A stretch of 64,000 nucleotides of DNA, from NCBI GenBank assembly GCA_031772625.1, contig CM062819.1:822841503-822905502 (forward strand), written 5' to 3'. Position 1 is the first letter of the stretch; each line of letters starts with the position of its first letter. Below are positions 33,362 to 45,182 of this stretch, piece after piece. The notes under the pieces are model-generated. The model did not search any database. It was given only the letters and a program-made list of their open reading frames with translations, and was not told the DNA's origin. The DNA comes from Pinus tabuliformis. Taxonomy: Eukaryota > Streptophyta > Pinopsida > Pinales > Pinaceae. The position numbers were made by a program, and so were the translations under genes.

Positions 33362-34700
33362 GTGGAAGAAAAATTTGTAGAACATATTGATTCCACTTCA
33401 AGAAAAATAAATGAACTGGTAAGAAAAGTTGATAAATTGTCTTTATCAAAAGAAGATAAACCAGTTCCATCTTCCTTTTTGCACAAAAGAAGTGTAAAAA
33501 TACAAGATCCTAACAAACCTGTCGATAGGTTTCCTCATCTTTTTCGCAAAGAAGTTGCACCTACACAGAAAGAGAAAACTGAAGCCTCTACTTCGGAAGA
33601 ACCTATTTCCTTGGCATCTCTATTCAAAGAAGAAGAAAATGAAGTAGAAGTACTTCCAATATATGAGCCCTTAGAAAGCCTGTATAACAGATACTCTGCT
33701 CCAGATTTAAGAGGCAAAGGCAAACTCCCAGATTCCCACACATTCTTTACAGATTCTCATAAAGAGCGGAACATTGACAACCTTAGTGTTCGTCAAATCA
33801 GGCAAATGGTGGACATGATGTTCACTGAGTATAAGCTCATGTGCTTAAGAGGGAAAAATGAAATAGAAGCTTGTAAGACAATAATCCAATGTTTCACAGG
33901 AACACTACTAAGGTGGTGGGAAATTGAGTCTTCTCCAGACTTAGTAGCCAAGATGGAAGAACAATTGCTCAAAGATGAGCAAGGAAATATTATACACAAT
34001 ACTGATGGGACTGTTCAGAATAACATGATTGGAGCATTGACCTCCATGATCGTAGAGCATTGGTGTGGCTCAGAAGCATAGATGGCTGATAAACATGAAG
34101 TCATCTTAATGAACTTAAAATGCAATAAGATGTCCCAATTTTAAGATTTCCATCAAGATTGGATGCAATGCATATATGATGTAAAATATTCAAAGAATCT
34201 TCTCTGGAAGCAGGTATATCTAGCAGCCTTACCTTCAAGTTTTGTTGATTACATTCGCCTGCAAGAAGTTTTTTAAATGCCATTTGAATCTTACGCATGG
34301 GGACAAATTATTCTAATATAACAAAAGCTTTGGTTGGCTTATGTACTAGCTCAAAAGTTAACAAATCTCTTGAAAAACTGTCTAAGCTACCAAACAGTAA
34401 GTCTATTTGCAGTAAATATGGACTATCTATTGATGATCCACTAGTCATACGAAGAAAGATCAAGAGAAGAGCCAAAAAGGAAAGAAAGACAACCAAATTT
34501 CATTACAATAAAAGAGGCCAATCTTCTCGGCCTAAGAAGCAACAAGCCTTTAGATATTCACTTGCACAGTGCTAAGCAAGAACAATGGAACAAATTAACA
34601 TGTTGGCTTTGTGGTAAGACTGGGCACACTGCAAATAGATGTCCAATGGGAGAAGAGTCCAAGAAGGATAGAGGTAAGAAGTCTCAATCTCTAGCACAAT
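33362..34700 (+). pseudogene. Viral coiled-coil and capsid region with zinc knuckle (copy 1)
   Basis: The first frame (33362-34081) opens with a Lys/Glu/Ser-rich helical part (IDSTSRKINELVRKVDKLSL) and passes through a linker to a capsid core (RQIRQMVDMMFTEYKLMC, LLRWWEIESSPDLVAKMEEQ). It stops at TAG 34079. The core continues after one to three breaks (LLWKQVYLAALPS, SLEKLSKLPNSKSIC, RRKIKRRAKKERK). A basic tract and a knuckle CWLCGKTGHTANRC at about 34601-34642 end the capsid, as expected for the RNA-binding tail of caulimovirid coat proteins. Copy 2 has the same region at 52890-51540. Confidence 0.75.
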
Positions 34701-34735
34701 AAAAGATTGTAAAAATAGAGAAAGCATAGACCCCA

Positions 34736-35236
34736 ATGCTTTGCATGAGATGCGGGTCTAGAACACATAAAACAGATCATTGTCCAAATGTAGTGATTAG
34801 AGATTGTCCTCAGATTTAGCAACAACAATTGCTTTATTCTTCCGCTGAATATTCTAGTTCCAGTTCTGTCTACACATCAGAAGAAGAGTATGAGGAATTG
34901 AATCTTCATGCTCAGACTTCTAATTCCTCAGATTCTGAAGAATGTCAATGTAATTTTTCAAATACAGATTCTGACTCTTTTGATGACTCTTCTGATGATG
35001 AACTAGAGGACAAACCACAAAAAGAAAAAGTATTAATGGCTGAGACAGAAGAGGATGAAATGAAAATCCTGTCACAAATAAGAGAAATGGAAGATGGCGA
35101 GATGAAAACTCATCTTACTGAAGCATTCATGGACCAACTTAAATCTTCCAGCCACAGTAAAGGAGCTTCAAAGAAGCCCCTCTTCATTGACGCCTCATTT
35201 GAACGCAATGCAAAATCCTTTCAAAGGAAAAAATAG
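34736..35236 (+). pseudogene. Second zinc knuckle and acidic linker (copy 1)
   Basis: CMRCGSRTHKTDHC (about 34742-34783) is a second C-x2-C-x4-H-x4-C knuckle. After a stop near 34817, a Ser/Glu/Asp-rich frame (34829-35236) contains SSSSVYTSEEEYEELN and DSFDDSSDDELED. Such acidic linkers lie between capsid and protease in caulimovirid polyproteins. The role here is inferred. Confidence 0.6.
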
Positions 35237-35260
35237 CAAGACAAGGTTCGTGCACTTACC

Positions 35261-35998
35261 TTGGGAGAGGTAAGTAAAGAAATTCATAACCTTAAATCTG
35301 AAATTTCTGCATTAAAAATTCAGGTTGAAAGGTTAGAAAAGGGAAAACAAAATATTGCAGCAAATCCATTTGAAGAATATGATCCACCAGAATTCCATGG
35401 ATCAAATATTCAGATATTTGAAGGCAAAAAGGATCCTTCTGCATGTTTTCAAGAAATGAGGATACTTGCAATAGAGTATCAACAACACCATGTACATGTG
35501 AATATATGTATTCAGGGAGAAATGCTTTGTCTTACTACTCTCATTGATTCAGGAGTAGATGTCAATATCTTAAGCACCAAAGTAATTCCAGCTAAATACT
35601 GGATGTCTGCACAAAGAAAAGTGATTGGTTTGGGCAGCAAAACACTCAACTATGAGGTACCCAAGGCTTCAATCTGCTTTGGTAATCATTGTATAAAGCT
35701 CAACTTTGCAATCGGTGATATCCCAGTAGATTGCATTTCAGGCAATATTTTTCTGGCTGCAGTAGAACCACATGGGTCAATCCGATTGAAGAAAAACAGA
35801 GGTGGATATTTTATCACACTACCAACATCTAGTGGCACTCCTAAAAGGATTGAGATGCCTTATATCTCAAATCCTAGAGTCTCAACAATGGTACAAGCCA
35901 TGAAAGAATTGGACAAAGCTGAGTCAAAATTGTTAGATCTCAAAGATCTAAATTCCACTATCCAAGTTTCACAACAGCTGAAGCATCCAGCCAACTAG
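35261..35998 (+). pseudogene. Viral aspartic protease region (copy 1)
   Basis: The frame opens with a coiled-coil-like stretch (EISALKIQVERLEKGKQ, about residues 12-30) and contains the retroviral-type active-site motif TLIDSGVDVNILS at about residues 95-107, followed by a second hydrophobic strand pair (VIGLGSKTLNYEVP). The protease would process the viral polyprotein. The frame ends at TAG 35996-35998 before the RT, and the next viral frame is shifted. Confidence 0.75.
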
Positions 35999-36100
35999 AT
36001 GAAAATTGCTGAAATTAGACAACGATTGAAAATGAATGTTGTGCTGAAGAACCTAATGCTTTCTGGCATCGAATGCAATATTCAGTAGAACTACCATATA

Positions 36101-36200
36101 AAGCCATGTAAAAGCAAAGCCATACCTATGAATAAGGAACATAGGAATATACGGGGCAGCCATGTAAAAGCAAAGCCATACCGATGAATAAGGAACATTG
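36101..36200 (+). repeat. 62 bp tandem duplication before the RT region
   Basis: agccatgtaaaagcaaagcc followed by atacc(t/g)atgaataaggaaca occurs at 36101 and again at 36163. The ATG of the second unit starts the RT-containing frame. Confidence 0.75.
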
Positions 36201-36637
36201 TGATCTCTGTGAGAAAGAAATACAGAGACTGTTGGAGAAGAAGCTAATCAGAGAATCAAATAGCCCTTGGAACTGCTATGGGTTCTATGTAAATAAAAGA
36301 GCCGAACAAATCAGAGGCATTCCAAGATTGGTAATTAATTATAAACCTCTGAACTCTGTTTTAGCTGATAATACCTATCCGATCCTGCATAAGGGAGATT
36401 TTATCAGAAGAATCGTAGGTGCTAAAATATTCTCTAAGTTTAATTTGAAGTCAGGTTTTTTGCAAGTTGCACTTTCAGAAGAAGATAAATTCAAGACTGC
36501 CTTCACTGTGCCAGCAGGGCACTATGAGAGGAACATGATGCCTTTTGGTCTCAAGCATGCACCATCCAAATTTCAAAAGGTGATGGATTCCATTTTTAAA
36601 CCTTTCTTTGATTAGTTAATTGTATATATTGATGATA
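36184..36637 (+). pseudogene. Viral reverse transcriptase, N-terminal part (copy 1)
   Basis: Motifs in order: EIQRLLEKKLIRESNSPWNC, RLVINYKPLNSVLADNTYPI, FSKFNLKSGFLQVALSEEDK, KTAFTVPAGHYERNMMPFGL and APSKFQKVMDSIF, then a TAG at 36613-36615, LIVYIDD and the LINE. This is the fingers and palm of a caulimovirid or Ty3-like RT. Two separate defects are visible: the stop four codons before the active site and the 6 kb LINE placed in the YIDD codons. The rest of the domain follows at 42589. Confidence 0.85.
36620..36637 (+). repeat. LINE target-site duplication, left copy
   Basis: ttgtatatattgatgata is repeated exactly at 42589-42606. It codes for the RT active-site YIDD. Confidence 0.95.
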
Positions 36638-36906
36638 CAGCTTTAGAGAGTCTTTCGGGAAGAGCTCTGCGAAACGAGCTAGGTCAGACTGCGATCAGGG
36701 TTGCCGGAGAGGCGCTCAGGCCCGGGCCTGAGGTTGTCTGCGCTGCAGGTGCTCAGCTGCTCTGGTCGGTGTTGTTGGAGTTCTTCCTGATCTGATCGGG
36801 GGTGGCCCTCTGCCCCCACTTCTCTGCGTCTCTGCCATCTACAGCGGTGAGAAAGGATGATCGTACCAGTGTAACGCAGCTCTGTTTGGTCTGATACGGG
36901 TGGATC

Positions 36907-38061
36907 ATGGATCCCCTGCCACCGGAGGTCCTGGCCTTCAAGTCTTTAGTGGCTTCTGGCCCCAAGCGTCCTCCTTCTGCGACCATGCAGAAGTTTGTCA
37001 AAAAGATGGACACTATCCCAACAGTGGCTCTGCCGGAAGAAGATACTTGCAAAGCTGCCTTGAATCTGGCTGAAAAAGGCCTCATAAGCCAGTTCACAGG
37101 CCTCTGGCCATCGCCAAAAACGGTAGAGGAGTGGACTCAAAGGAATTGGAAGCCTCTCATTAAAGAGGGTGTCAAAAGCTACTTCGTGGGTAAGGGATTC
37201 TTTGTTTTTGTATTCGAAAGCCCTGATGATAAAGGATTAATCTTCAGAAATGGACCTTACTTCATGGGCCCTCAGGGCCTTTACCTAAACAAATGGTCGC
37301 CTGACTTTGATCCTACTCAAGACGTTCCTTCAGCTGTCCCGGTTTGGGTCAGGCTTCCCCATCTGCCCCTCCACTGTTGGAATCACCTCCAGATCATAGG
37401 GAATGCCTTGGGAAAATACATAGATCAAGCAGCAAGGAAGGACCAATATTCCTGTGCACGCATCTGTGTCGAAGTGGACCTGGAAGAAGGGCTCCCAGAA
37501 GCCATCAAACTTACAGTAGCTGGGTGGACGTATGTACAGGAGCTAGACTATGAGCAGTTGCCGTTTAAATGCAGACATTGCCATGGTCATGGTCATTTCG
37601 CAAAGCACTGCAAGAAAAAGACTGAGGATCAAATGGGCAAACAAAACGGGGATCAGTGGACCCTAGTGCAGAAAAATGCAAATGCAAAAAAAGGCACAGG
37701 AAAAGGCAATAGGAATGGAGAAACCAGCAGATCCAAAATAAATCAAGAGGAGGAAGAAAATCCAAATGAGACACAAAGTGAACAGCATAGGAATGGAGAA
37801 ACTAGCAGACCCAAAATAAACCAAGAAACAGAAGCAAGACCAAAAGGGACAGAAGGCGAACAACAGAGCCACCAAGTGAACCCAACAAAGGAGCACGAGG
37901 AGCAGGAAAATAATACTCCATTGCACAAAGAGGGAGAGGAAGCAGAACTGAGTGAACCCAATCAGGGCAGCCCCACCAACCTATCATATGCTGATATGGC
38001 AAAGAAAAAACCAAGGGAGAGCTCGGATTCTTTGGAAGATGAAATCTACGAGCGCCCATAA
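36907..38061 (+). CDS. L1 ORF1 protein (DUF4283-like and zinc knuckle)
   Basis: An open frame of 384 codons. Residues 70-165 have the DUF4283-type pattern common in plant L1 ORF1 (KEGVKSYFVGKGFFVFVFES, GPYFMGPQGLYLNKWSPDFD, VPVWVRLPHLPLHCWN). A knuckle CRHCHGHGHFAKHC lies at about 223-236. The last third is a hydrophilic Glu/Asn/Lys tail containing a repeated phrase HRNGETSR(P/S)KINQ. ORF1 proteins coat LINE RNA and act as chaperones. The start ATG is the first after the 5' untranslated part. It is the only long TE frame here without a defect. Confidence 0.85.
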   Translation: MDPLPPEVLAFKSLVASGPKRPPSATMQKFVKKMDTIPTVALPEEDTCKAALNLAEKGLISQFTGLWPSPKTVEEWTQRNWKPLIKEGVKSYFVGKGFFVFVFESPDDKGLIFRNGPYFMGPQGLYLNKWSPDFDPTQDVPSAVPVWVRLPHLPLHCWNHLQIIGNALGKYIDQAARKDQYSCARICVEVDLEEGLPEAIKLTVAGWTYVQELDYEQLPFKCRHCHGHGHFAKHCKKKTEDQMGKQNGDQWTLVQKNANAKKGTGKGNRNGETSRSKINQEEEENPNETQSEQHRNGETSRPKINQETEARPKGTEGEQQSHQVNPTKEHEEQENNTPLHKEGEEAELSEPNQGSPTNLSYADMAKKKPRESSDSLEDEIYERP

Positions 38062-38216
38062 AAAAAAGCAGGAAGGAAATCCTGAAAGGAAAAAAGGGAG
38101 GAGGAGGCAGAAAGACACAAAACACAAGGAAGTCAGCCCACAATAGAAATGTCTATAGGGCGAAACACCAGGCCAAAGCCCTCCAAGGGAGGACTCATCA
38201 ATCAAAATAATAAATA

Positions 38217-41200
38217 ATGAAATTAGTCTCTTGGAATTGTAGAGGACTGGGGAATCCCTCCAAAATCGAGGCCGTCAAAGACCTATTGAAAGATGAACCC
38301 TCAGAAATTCTCATGCTCCAAGAGACAAAACTAGAAGGGCAAGCCCTTTTAGAGATCAGTAAATCAAAGTGGAATAAAAAAGCAGGTAAAGCAGTCAGTG
38401 CAAGAGGCACCTCCGGGGGCTTGGCAACCCTTTGGTCTGAAGAGCTCTTCCAACTGAATAACTTCCAAGCAACCCAGCACTGGATCTTCACGGAATTGAA
38501 ACACAAAGCAAGTAAGTTAACTATATCTCTATTTAATCTTTATGTGCCAGTTTCTTATACTGAAAAAAGAGAATGCTGGAACAGCCTCTCTGCCTTTTTA
38601 GAATTATCATCTCCCAACAATATCATTATAGCAGGCGATCTAAATATTATTATGAAAGCAAAAGAGAAGAGAGGAGGAATAGACAGCAGGGACCCCTTGC
38701 TACCCATGGTTGAGGAACTCACCCAAACCTGGGACCTATTGGATTTCAATCCAGTACGGGGTATATATACTTGGTCCAATAACCGGACTGGCTCGGATCA
38801 CATATCTGCAAGACTTGACCGCTTTCTAGTGCAAAGCTCCATAATGATGGCAAAAAAAATCATCATCACAAAAATTTTACCTAAACTTACATCAGATCAT
38901 AAGCCAGTTCAGCTCCTCCTAGAAGAAGAAGAAGATCTGGGACCAATCCCATTTCGTTTCAGTCCCCAGTGGATTGAGAGAGAGGGTTTCTTAGACACGG
39001 TAAAAGAAGCTTGGTCCAAACCCATCAATGGATCAACTAGTTATGTTTGGGAACAAAAGTTAAAAGCTACCAAACAAGCCTTGAAAGACTGGATTAAGAA
39101 ACCAATCCATACGCCAACAGAACAAAGAAAAGAAACAGTTCAATCATTACAAGCACTGCAAACTGACATGGAAATTAAAGAGATCACAACAGAAGTGTTG
39201 GAAACAGAAACTCAAGCACAATGATCAGTACATCAGTCATTCCGAAAGGAGGAAGAATACTGGAGAATAAAATCTAGAAGCCTGTGGTTAAAGGCGGGAG
39301 ATCGAAATACTGCTTACTTCCACAGGCAATATAGAGCAAGACTGTCAAGAAATTATATAGCAGAAATTAAAACAGCAGATGGGCAAGTCTGTAAATGATA
39401 CAATCAAGTCAAGGCAGCTGCTGAAGCACACTTCCAGAATCTCTACAATTCAGATGCTCAAAATAACGAAGAGGAAACTGCTGCATTTCTTTCAAATATC
39501 CCCACACTCATCAACCCTGAAGAAAATGCAACCCTCTGCAGACCCATAACAGAAAAGGAAATCATAAATGTAATTTGGGCCATGGAAGCGGACAAGGCAC
39601 CGGGGCCCGATGGATTTACAATCCACTTCTATAAAACATGCTGGCATATTATCAAGGAAGACCTGCAGAAAATGATAAGAGGGTTTATGGCAAAAGCCAA
39701 GATAGGTGGAGGTACCAACTCTACTTACCTTTCTTTAATCCCCAAAGACTCCAATCCAGAAACTTTTTCCAGATTTCGACCAATATCGTTGTGTAATGCG
39801 TCTTACAAAATATTGGCCAAATTGTTAGCAAACAGAATTAAGCCACTGCTAAAAAGGGTGATATCCAACTCCCAAAGTGGCTTTGTAGAAGGTCGACATA
39901 TTCTGGATAATGTAATCCAGGTTCAAGAGACAATCCACTCCAGCAAACAGAGGAAAGAGAAAGGAATGGTGATAAAATTAGACATGGAAAATGCGTTTGA
40001 TAGAGTAAACCGCAATTTCCTTAGCAAAGTGCTTCTCACATTTGGCTTCTCGCCTACTTTTGTTCAACTCATCAAAGCCTGCATTGACAATCCATGGATC
40101 GCGCCCCTTGTTAATGGTCGACCAACAAACTTTTTTAAAGCTAAGAGAGGCATACGGCAGGGATGCCCACTCTCCCCTTATCTGTACATTCTTATGGCAG
40201 ACTCTCTAAGCAGAAAGCTCAATGCAGAAAGAGATACAGGTATCTTACCAGGCCTCAAAACAACAATAGGAACTGAGCCTTCGAACCATGCACTTTTTGC
40301 AGATGATTCACTCCTCCTAGGTGGAGCATCCACAAGAATAGCCCGAGCATTTGACTCGGTCCTTAGAAGCTATTGCAGAGTCACTGGAGCGGCAGTTAAC
40401 AACAACAAGAGCGAAGTTTTTAGTTGGAATATAAATCAGCATGAACTAGCTGGTATAACATCCATTCTTGGGTTCAAAGGACACACAGAATGGGATAGAT
40501 TCACCTACCTTGGCCTGCCTATTATCTCTGGAATCAATAAAAGAGCCTTATGGAGTGGAATAATCTCAAAAATGAAAAACAAGATCGCAGCATGGGGGGG
40601 TTACTGGTTGACTAAGGGTGGCAAAGTTGTCTTGATCAAATCGATGCTGTCAGCGTACCCAATCTTCCAGGCAGCTTTCCTCTTGGCCCCTCGCAATGTT
40701 ATGGATCAGATCTCCAAACTACTCAGAGAATTTTTGTGGCAAGGAGGGAAAGGCAGTGAAAAAAGATTTCATCTGGTGAATTGGGATGTTGTAAAGAGAA
40801 CGAAGGAAGAGGGGGGATTACAGATAAGAGACCCTCATCTTGTGAACCTGGCCCTGGGAGGAAAAATCCTGTGGAAATTGATCCACGATCCCACCCATCC
40901 TGTCAGTAGCACTCTGCGGTCAAAGTATGGAATAAGCAAAGACCTCAGCAACGTAACTCATATATCCACAGCTAAAAGCACACAACTCTGGAACCTGTGC
41001 TGTAAAAGCAGTCAACACTTCAAAAATCACCTGTATCGTATCCCTGGAAGTGGCAAGCATATCAATATATGGACGGATAGTATAATGAGGAACGCCCCCT
41101 TAGCAGATAAAGTGGATATAACAGAGCTGAGAACCTGGTTAGAGCGCGCGGGAGTCAATCGCCTCTACGATCTATCGAAGTGGAATCAACGAGGCGAGTG

Positions 41201-42461
41201 GGAGGGCTCGGACCTCTTTGGAGTCCCGAACAGGTTGAAAAATCAACTAACACTGCTGGAAGAATACCTGGAGGACGCCGCCCCTGTTCATAGAGCCGCA
41301 AAAGACTGCTGGGGGTGGGGTCAAACTGGAGTTTACTCCACAACAGATGGCTACCGCGTTCTGCAGGGGATAAGAAATAGCAATCATTCTTCAACTTTCT
41401 GGAAAAGCGTATGGGATTCGTTTTCCACTCCAAAGGTAAATTTCTTTTGCTGGACACTGATCCATAACAAAATTCTCACGGGAGATAACCTGGAGAAGCG
41501 GAAAATAGCAGGGCCTCATAGGTGTGCTATGTGCAAAAACAACTCAGAAACAACCCATCATCTATTTATGGAATGCAGCATAGCTCAAGAAGTTTGGGGA
41601 CTCATATTAATGGATTTGCAGACAACTGTTCCTTCTTTTAACTCTGCAGCTGACCTGTTTGCCTCATGGAAGCATCATTATCCACATCAAATTCCCCAAA
41701 AATCCTTCTGGAACAGAATCTGGACAGCGATTCCCAAATACGTTTGCTGGCAGATCTGGTTGGCACGCAATCAACAGATTTTCAATGAGGTGAGACACAC
41801 ATCGCTGCAAATAGCTGCAAAAGCTAAGGCCTTTTTGATGGAAGCAGCCCAACAACAGTATATAAAAGAAGATTCCTTGCTTCTGCCAGAAGAAAAGAGG
41901 TGGTTAGGCTCTCTAGTGCCTTATTCGAGCAGAAACCATCCTAAACCACAAAGTAACAATCAGGAATGGCGATTAAGAGATAAAGAGGACTACTTTCAGA
42001 ATTGGTGGAGATCACAAAAAATACACACAGCCTTCTTTGATGGGGCATCAAAAGGGAATCCAGGGACAGCTGGAGCAGGGGGAGTCTTCTACTCTCCGGA
42101 CGGTGACTCAAAAGACATCTTTTACTGGGGATTAGGACAGAAGTCCAATAACCAGGCTGAGCTATTAGGACTTCTCAAAGCCTGTCAAATTGCAAGAGAT
42201 AAAGGAGTGAAAAAGCTGCAAGTCTTCGGAGACTCAGAATTGATAATAAAAAATTTAAATATGGGGGATCGATTCAACAATCCTAGCCTCAATAAAATGC
42301 TGGAAAGACTGAAAAGAGTACTCCAATTCTTTGACAGCTGCAAATTCTATCATATTCTCAGAAATTTAAACAGTGAAGCGGACAAAATGGCAAACAAAGG
42401 AAGTGCAATCATGAAAGGGCTTATCTTCGTTAACGAAAATAGTTTTATGCAAATGCCCTGA
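38217..42461 (+). pseudogene. L1 ORF2 protein (endonuclease, RT, zf-RVT, RNase H) with two stops
   Basis: One frame of about 1415 codons. The endonuclease starts MKLVSWNCRGLGNPSKIEAV with LMLQETKLE and later SDHKPV. RT begins near 39590 with ADKAPGPDGF, then FRPISLCNASYKILAKLLAN, SQSGFVEGRHILDNV, RGIRQGCPLSPYLYILMADS and the active site ALFADDSLLLGG. zf-RVT has CAMCKNNSETTHHLFMEC near 41525. RNase H near 42033 starts FFDGASKGNPGTAGAGG with QAELLGLL and FGDSELIIKN. Stops: TGA 39222-39224 and TGA 39396-39398, both between endonuclease and RT. No frameshift was seen. ORF2 nicks the target and copies the LINE RNA there. Confidence 0.9.
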
Positions 42462-42575
42462 ATTTTGCAATAGAGGAAAAAAGGCAGTATCCAGAGAAAT
42501 GCAATGTAATGGAGGACAGTAAGAAAAAGTCCCATTTGTTTCCAGATAAATAAAAATCATATAACCGTTTTAGTT

Positions 42576-42588
42576 AAAAAAAAAAAAA
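42576..42588 (+). other. LINE poly-A tail
   Basis: A run of 13 A ends the element, directly before the right target-site duplication. Confidence 0.9.
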
Positions 42589-42606
42589 TTGTATATATTG
42601 ATGATA
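42589..42606 (+). repeat. LINE target-site duplication, right copy
   Basis: Exact copy of 36620-36637. Viral RT sequence resumes here (YIDDILIFSKNVQDH). Confidence 0.95.
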
Positions 42607-43409
42607 TTCTTATTTTTTCCAAGAATGTCCAGGACCATTTTCGACACATACAGATTTTTGTAAATACCATTAAAAGAAATGGTCTTGTTCTCAGCAAAAA
42701 GAAAATTGAAGTCTTTCAAACTTCAATTAATTTTCTTGGCCATACAATTTGTAATGGCCAAATCTCTCTGCAAAAACATGCTCTGGAATTTTCCAGTAAA
42801 TTTCTAGATGTTATAACAAATAAGACGCAGCTCCAAAGATTCCTTGGATGCTTAAACTATGTTAGCAACTTCTATAAAGACTGTGCTAAAGATAGAAGTT
42901 TGTTAAATCAGTGTCTTAGAAAGAATCCAGAACCTTGGACTGAAGCACACACTAGAGCAGTTAAAAATATAAAAGCCAAGGTTAAATCCCTTCCTATTTT
43001 GCACATCTCCGATGATGACGCATATAAGATTGTTGAATCCGATGCCAATGACATTGGATGGGGAGGAATTCTGAAGCAAAAGAAAAATAATGAAGAACAA
43101 ATTGTCTAATTTGTTTCAGGTATGTGGAATTCTGCTGAGAGAAATTATTCCACTATAGAGAAAGAAGTTAAGGCAGCATGGAACTGTATAGATAAGTTTG
43201 AAATACATCTTGTCAATAAGCCTTTTCTCCTCAGAACAGATGCATCAGCCCTCAAAAAAGTCTTAACCAAAGACATCAAAAAGCCAGGAGAAGCAAAATT
43301 CACAAGATGGCAAGCTCTCTTTGCTAATTTCGATTTTGAAATTGAGCATAAAAAAGGGGAAGAAAATTGTCTGCCAGACTTTCTCAGCAGAGAACATATC
43401 CAAAACTAG
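42589..43409 (+). pseudogene. Viral RT C-terminal part and RNase H (copy 1)
   Basis: After YIDDILIFS come HFRHIQIFVNTIKRNGLVLS, FLGHTICNG, LQRFLGCLNYVSNFYKDC (connection) and the RNase H domain: VESDANDIGWGGILKQKKN with the first Asp, a TAA at about 43108, WNSAERNYSTIEKEVKAAWN with the Glu, FLLRTDASALK and EHKKGEENCLPDFLSRE with the last Asp. The order and motifs are those of caulimovirid RT-RNase H. Small defects and the LINE separate it from its N-terminal half. Confidence 0.85.
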
Positions 43410-43767
43410 CATCAAGAACATGTAATGATCATTGTGACAGAATGGGACCAGCTCAACAACAAGAAGTATTGAGAACAATCAATGAAGATCAGAGTTGGGA
43501 TGAATACAAAAATAATTGGAAACCTACATGGCAGCTCAGAAATACAAAGGTCTTAGATGCAGACTTGCAGCCTCATACTGACATCCTACACCTTGTTCCT
43601 GAAAGAAGAGTATTTCTGAAAGGAAATCAGTGGATACATGATATGGCGTACAACAGCAGTATGACCGCAGCCCACCAGGCTAAAGAAGCATTATAGTATG
43701 CCTTCCATGACATTGCAATGGTGTGGTCAGAAGGAGGAGGCAGAAGAAAAATATTTCATCGATTAAC
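43410..43767 (+). pseudogene. Viral polyprotein C-terminal tail, part 1 (copy 1)
   Basis: A shifted frame (43367-43696) reads QSWDEYKNNWKPTWQLRN, DILHLVPERRVFLKG and WIHDMAYNSSMTAAHQ, then TAG and YAFHDIAMVWSEGGGRRKIF. It is cut by the chromovirus at 43767/43768. I do not recognise a named domain. The text is continuous with 49973 onward. Confidence 0.55.
43763..43767 (+). repeat. Chromovirus target-site duplication, left copy
   Basis: ttaac is repeated at 49968-49972 after the 3' LTR. Confidence 0.9.
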
Positions 43768-44183
43768 TGTTAGGGTCCCACCCTAACCCCCTTATTTATG
43801 TAATGGGATCGAGTCATAGTCAAGAGTCAATAAAGCCCACATTAATAATTGTAAGTGGTTAACTCGCAATTAATGATGGGACCACAGTTAGTTGCAAATG
43901 GGCCATAGTATTAGATAGATGGTAATAATAAAACCCATGGTATTGATCCTTGGTATTGCATGTATGAGTCATATATGAAGGATAGAGACTCCCTGCAAGG
44001 AGCATCGTGTCTTATTTTTGTATTGAGCTCTGCTCTATTGGAGGTTGCCCCCTCGAAGAGGCCAGTGAACATTTCTTTCTCAATAATAAAGTATTTGTTG
44101 TTGTCTCTCACTGTTCTATGTTCTGGGTATCTTTCTTCGCATATTTTGTATTTGGGTATCTTTTGCAGGTTAAGAGCATAGCA
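43768..44183 (+). repeat. Chromovirus 5' LTR
   Basis: 416 bp, with ends TG...CA. It carries TATATGAA at 43972-43979, where the 3' LTR has TATATAAA. The single change may weaken this promoter. Confidence 0.92.
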
Positions 44184-44185
44184 AG

Positions 44186-44197
44186 TGGTATCAGAGC
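44186..44197 (+). other. Chromovirus primer-binding site (initiator-Met tRNA)
   Basis: TGGTATCAGAGC begins two bases after the LTR end. Confidence 0.92.
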
Positions 44198-45182
44198 ACT
44201 TTCCAGGGACAGTGGGATCTCCATTTCGTAGATTTTTTTTTTGGCTAGAGACGTGTTCCGGCGTCTTTAAACCACGGGATATGTCGTTGAGCGCATAAAC
44301 CTGCGGATTTGGGGAGGCATGCACGCAGGAAATACAAGAGGTGGTCACGCTTGTTGGACGCCCTTGTAACCCCTGTGGGTACCCCTTCGAGTAGTAGCGC
44401 ATTAGACAGAACCGCGTACGGACTGTCTTCCAAGTACCTTCTAGGTATATCAGAAGCCCCTTAGCTCCTCTGCAACCTCGCCATAGATAAACCTTCGGCC
44501 GTCTTGCTGCTACAGTACATCGAGAACAACACTCGGAGAGATTACTCGCCCGTACGATAGGGTAGTCGGGTTGTACGGCTAAGGGTACGGTTGATCCTCG
44601 TTAGTTAGAGCCCTAAAACATTAGGCCGAGTACTACTGTCAGACCCTTATGTATATTGTGATCTGTAGCACCTGACACTCCTCGAGACCATAGTTCCCTT
44701 TTCTATCTGGGGATCACGCATCATATCTGCCAGATCAACGCACAAAGAGGTGCAGCAGCAGCAGACATCAGTCCAGCAGTTCTGAGTTAGCAGACCAGCC
44801 ACTCCGATCTATTAGATCCATCAGATCCGCAAGCAGCAGTCTGTTCCGCCGCCCAGAACTATCCGATCCGCCATTCAGATCTCTTAGATCCACCAGATCT
44901 GAGTCGTTGTGAAGGGTTCCTATACCGGGGTATAATTTTCACAGGACTTTTGGCCACATTGACATTTTGAGGATTTGGCGACTGTAGTATTGATAAGGAA
45001 GGAGTAAAACTCCGTTAGGAGTTTTCAAATAAAATAAAAAAATTTGAGATCTCCCGGGGCGCTTATTGGTGATCTAGCCCATCAGAATCAAGACGACGAG
45101 CTGAGCACGGTGGTACCATTCAATATTTAGTGAATTTTTTTTTTAGGCGGTCCCAATTTAAAGAAAAAACTCAGGTCGATGC
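44198..45182 (+). other. Chromovirus untranslated leader
   Basis: About 1 kb between primer site and gag without a long frame. It contains cagatcc and agcagcag repeats (44740-44900). It probably holds packaging signals, which I cannot locate by eye. Confidence 0.5.

Larger units (their letters stand above)
36638..42588 (+). mobile_element. Nearly complete L1-type LINE inserted in the viral RT
   Basis: An exact 18 bp target duplication flanks the element. It has a 5' untranslated region of 269 bases, ORF1, a 155-base spacer, ORF2 and a 3' tail ending in 13 A. At 5.95 kb it is of full plant-L1 length. ORF1 is open and ORF2 has only two stop codons, so insertion was recent relative to decay of the virus. 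Confidence 0.93.

Noticed and set aside
34829-35236. Acidic Ser/Glu-rich frame as an independent host gene
   Set aside because: It lies between the viral zinc knuckles and protease in the same direction, where caulimovirids have an acidic linker.
37565-38205. Cys/Phe/Leu-rich frames on the minus strand resembling membrane proteins
   Set aside because: They are antisense shadows of the Lys/Glu/Asn-rich tail of L1 ORF1.
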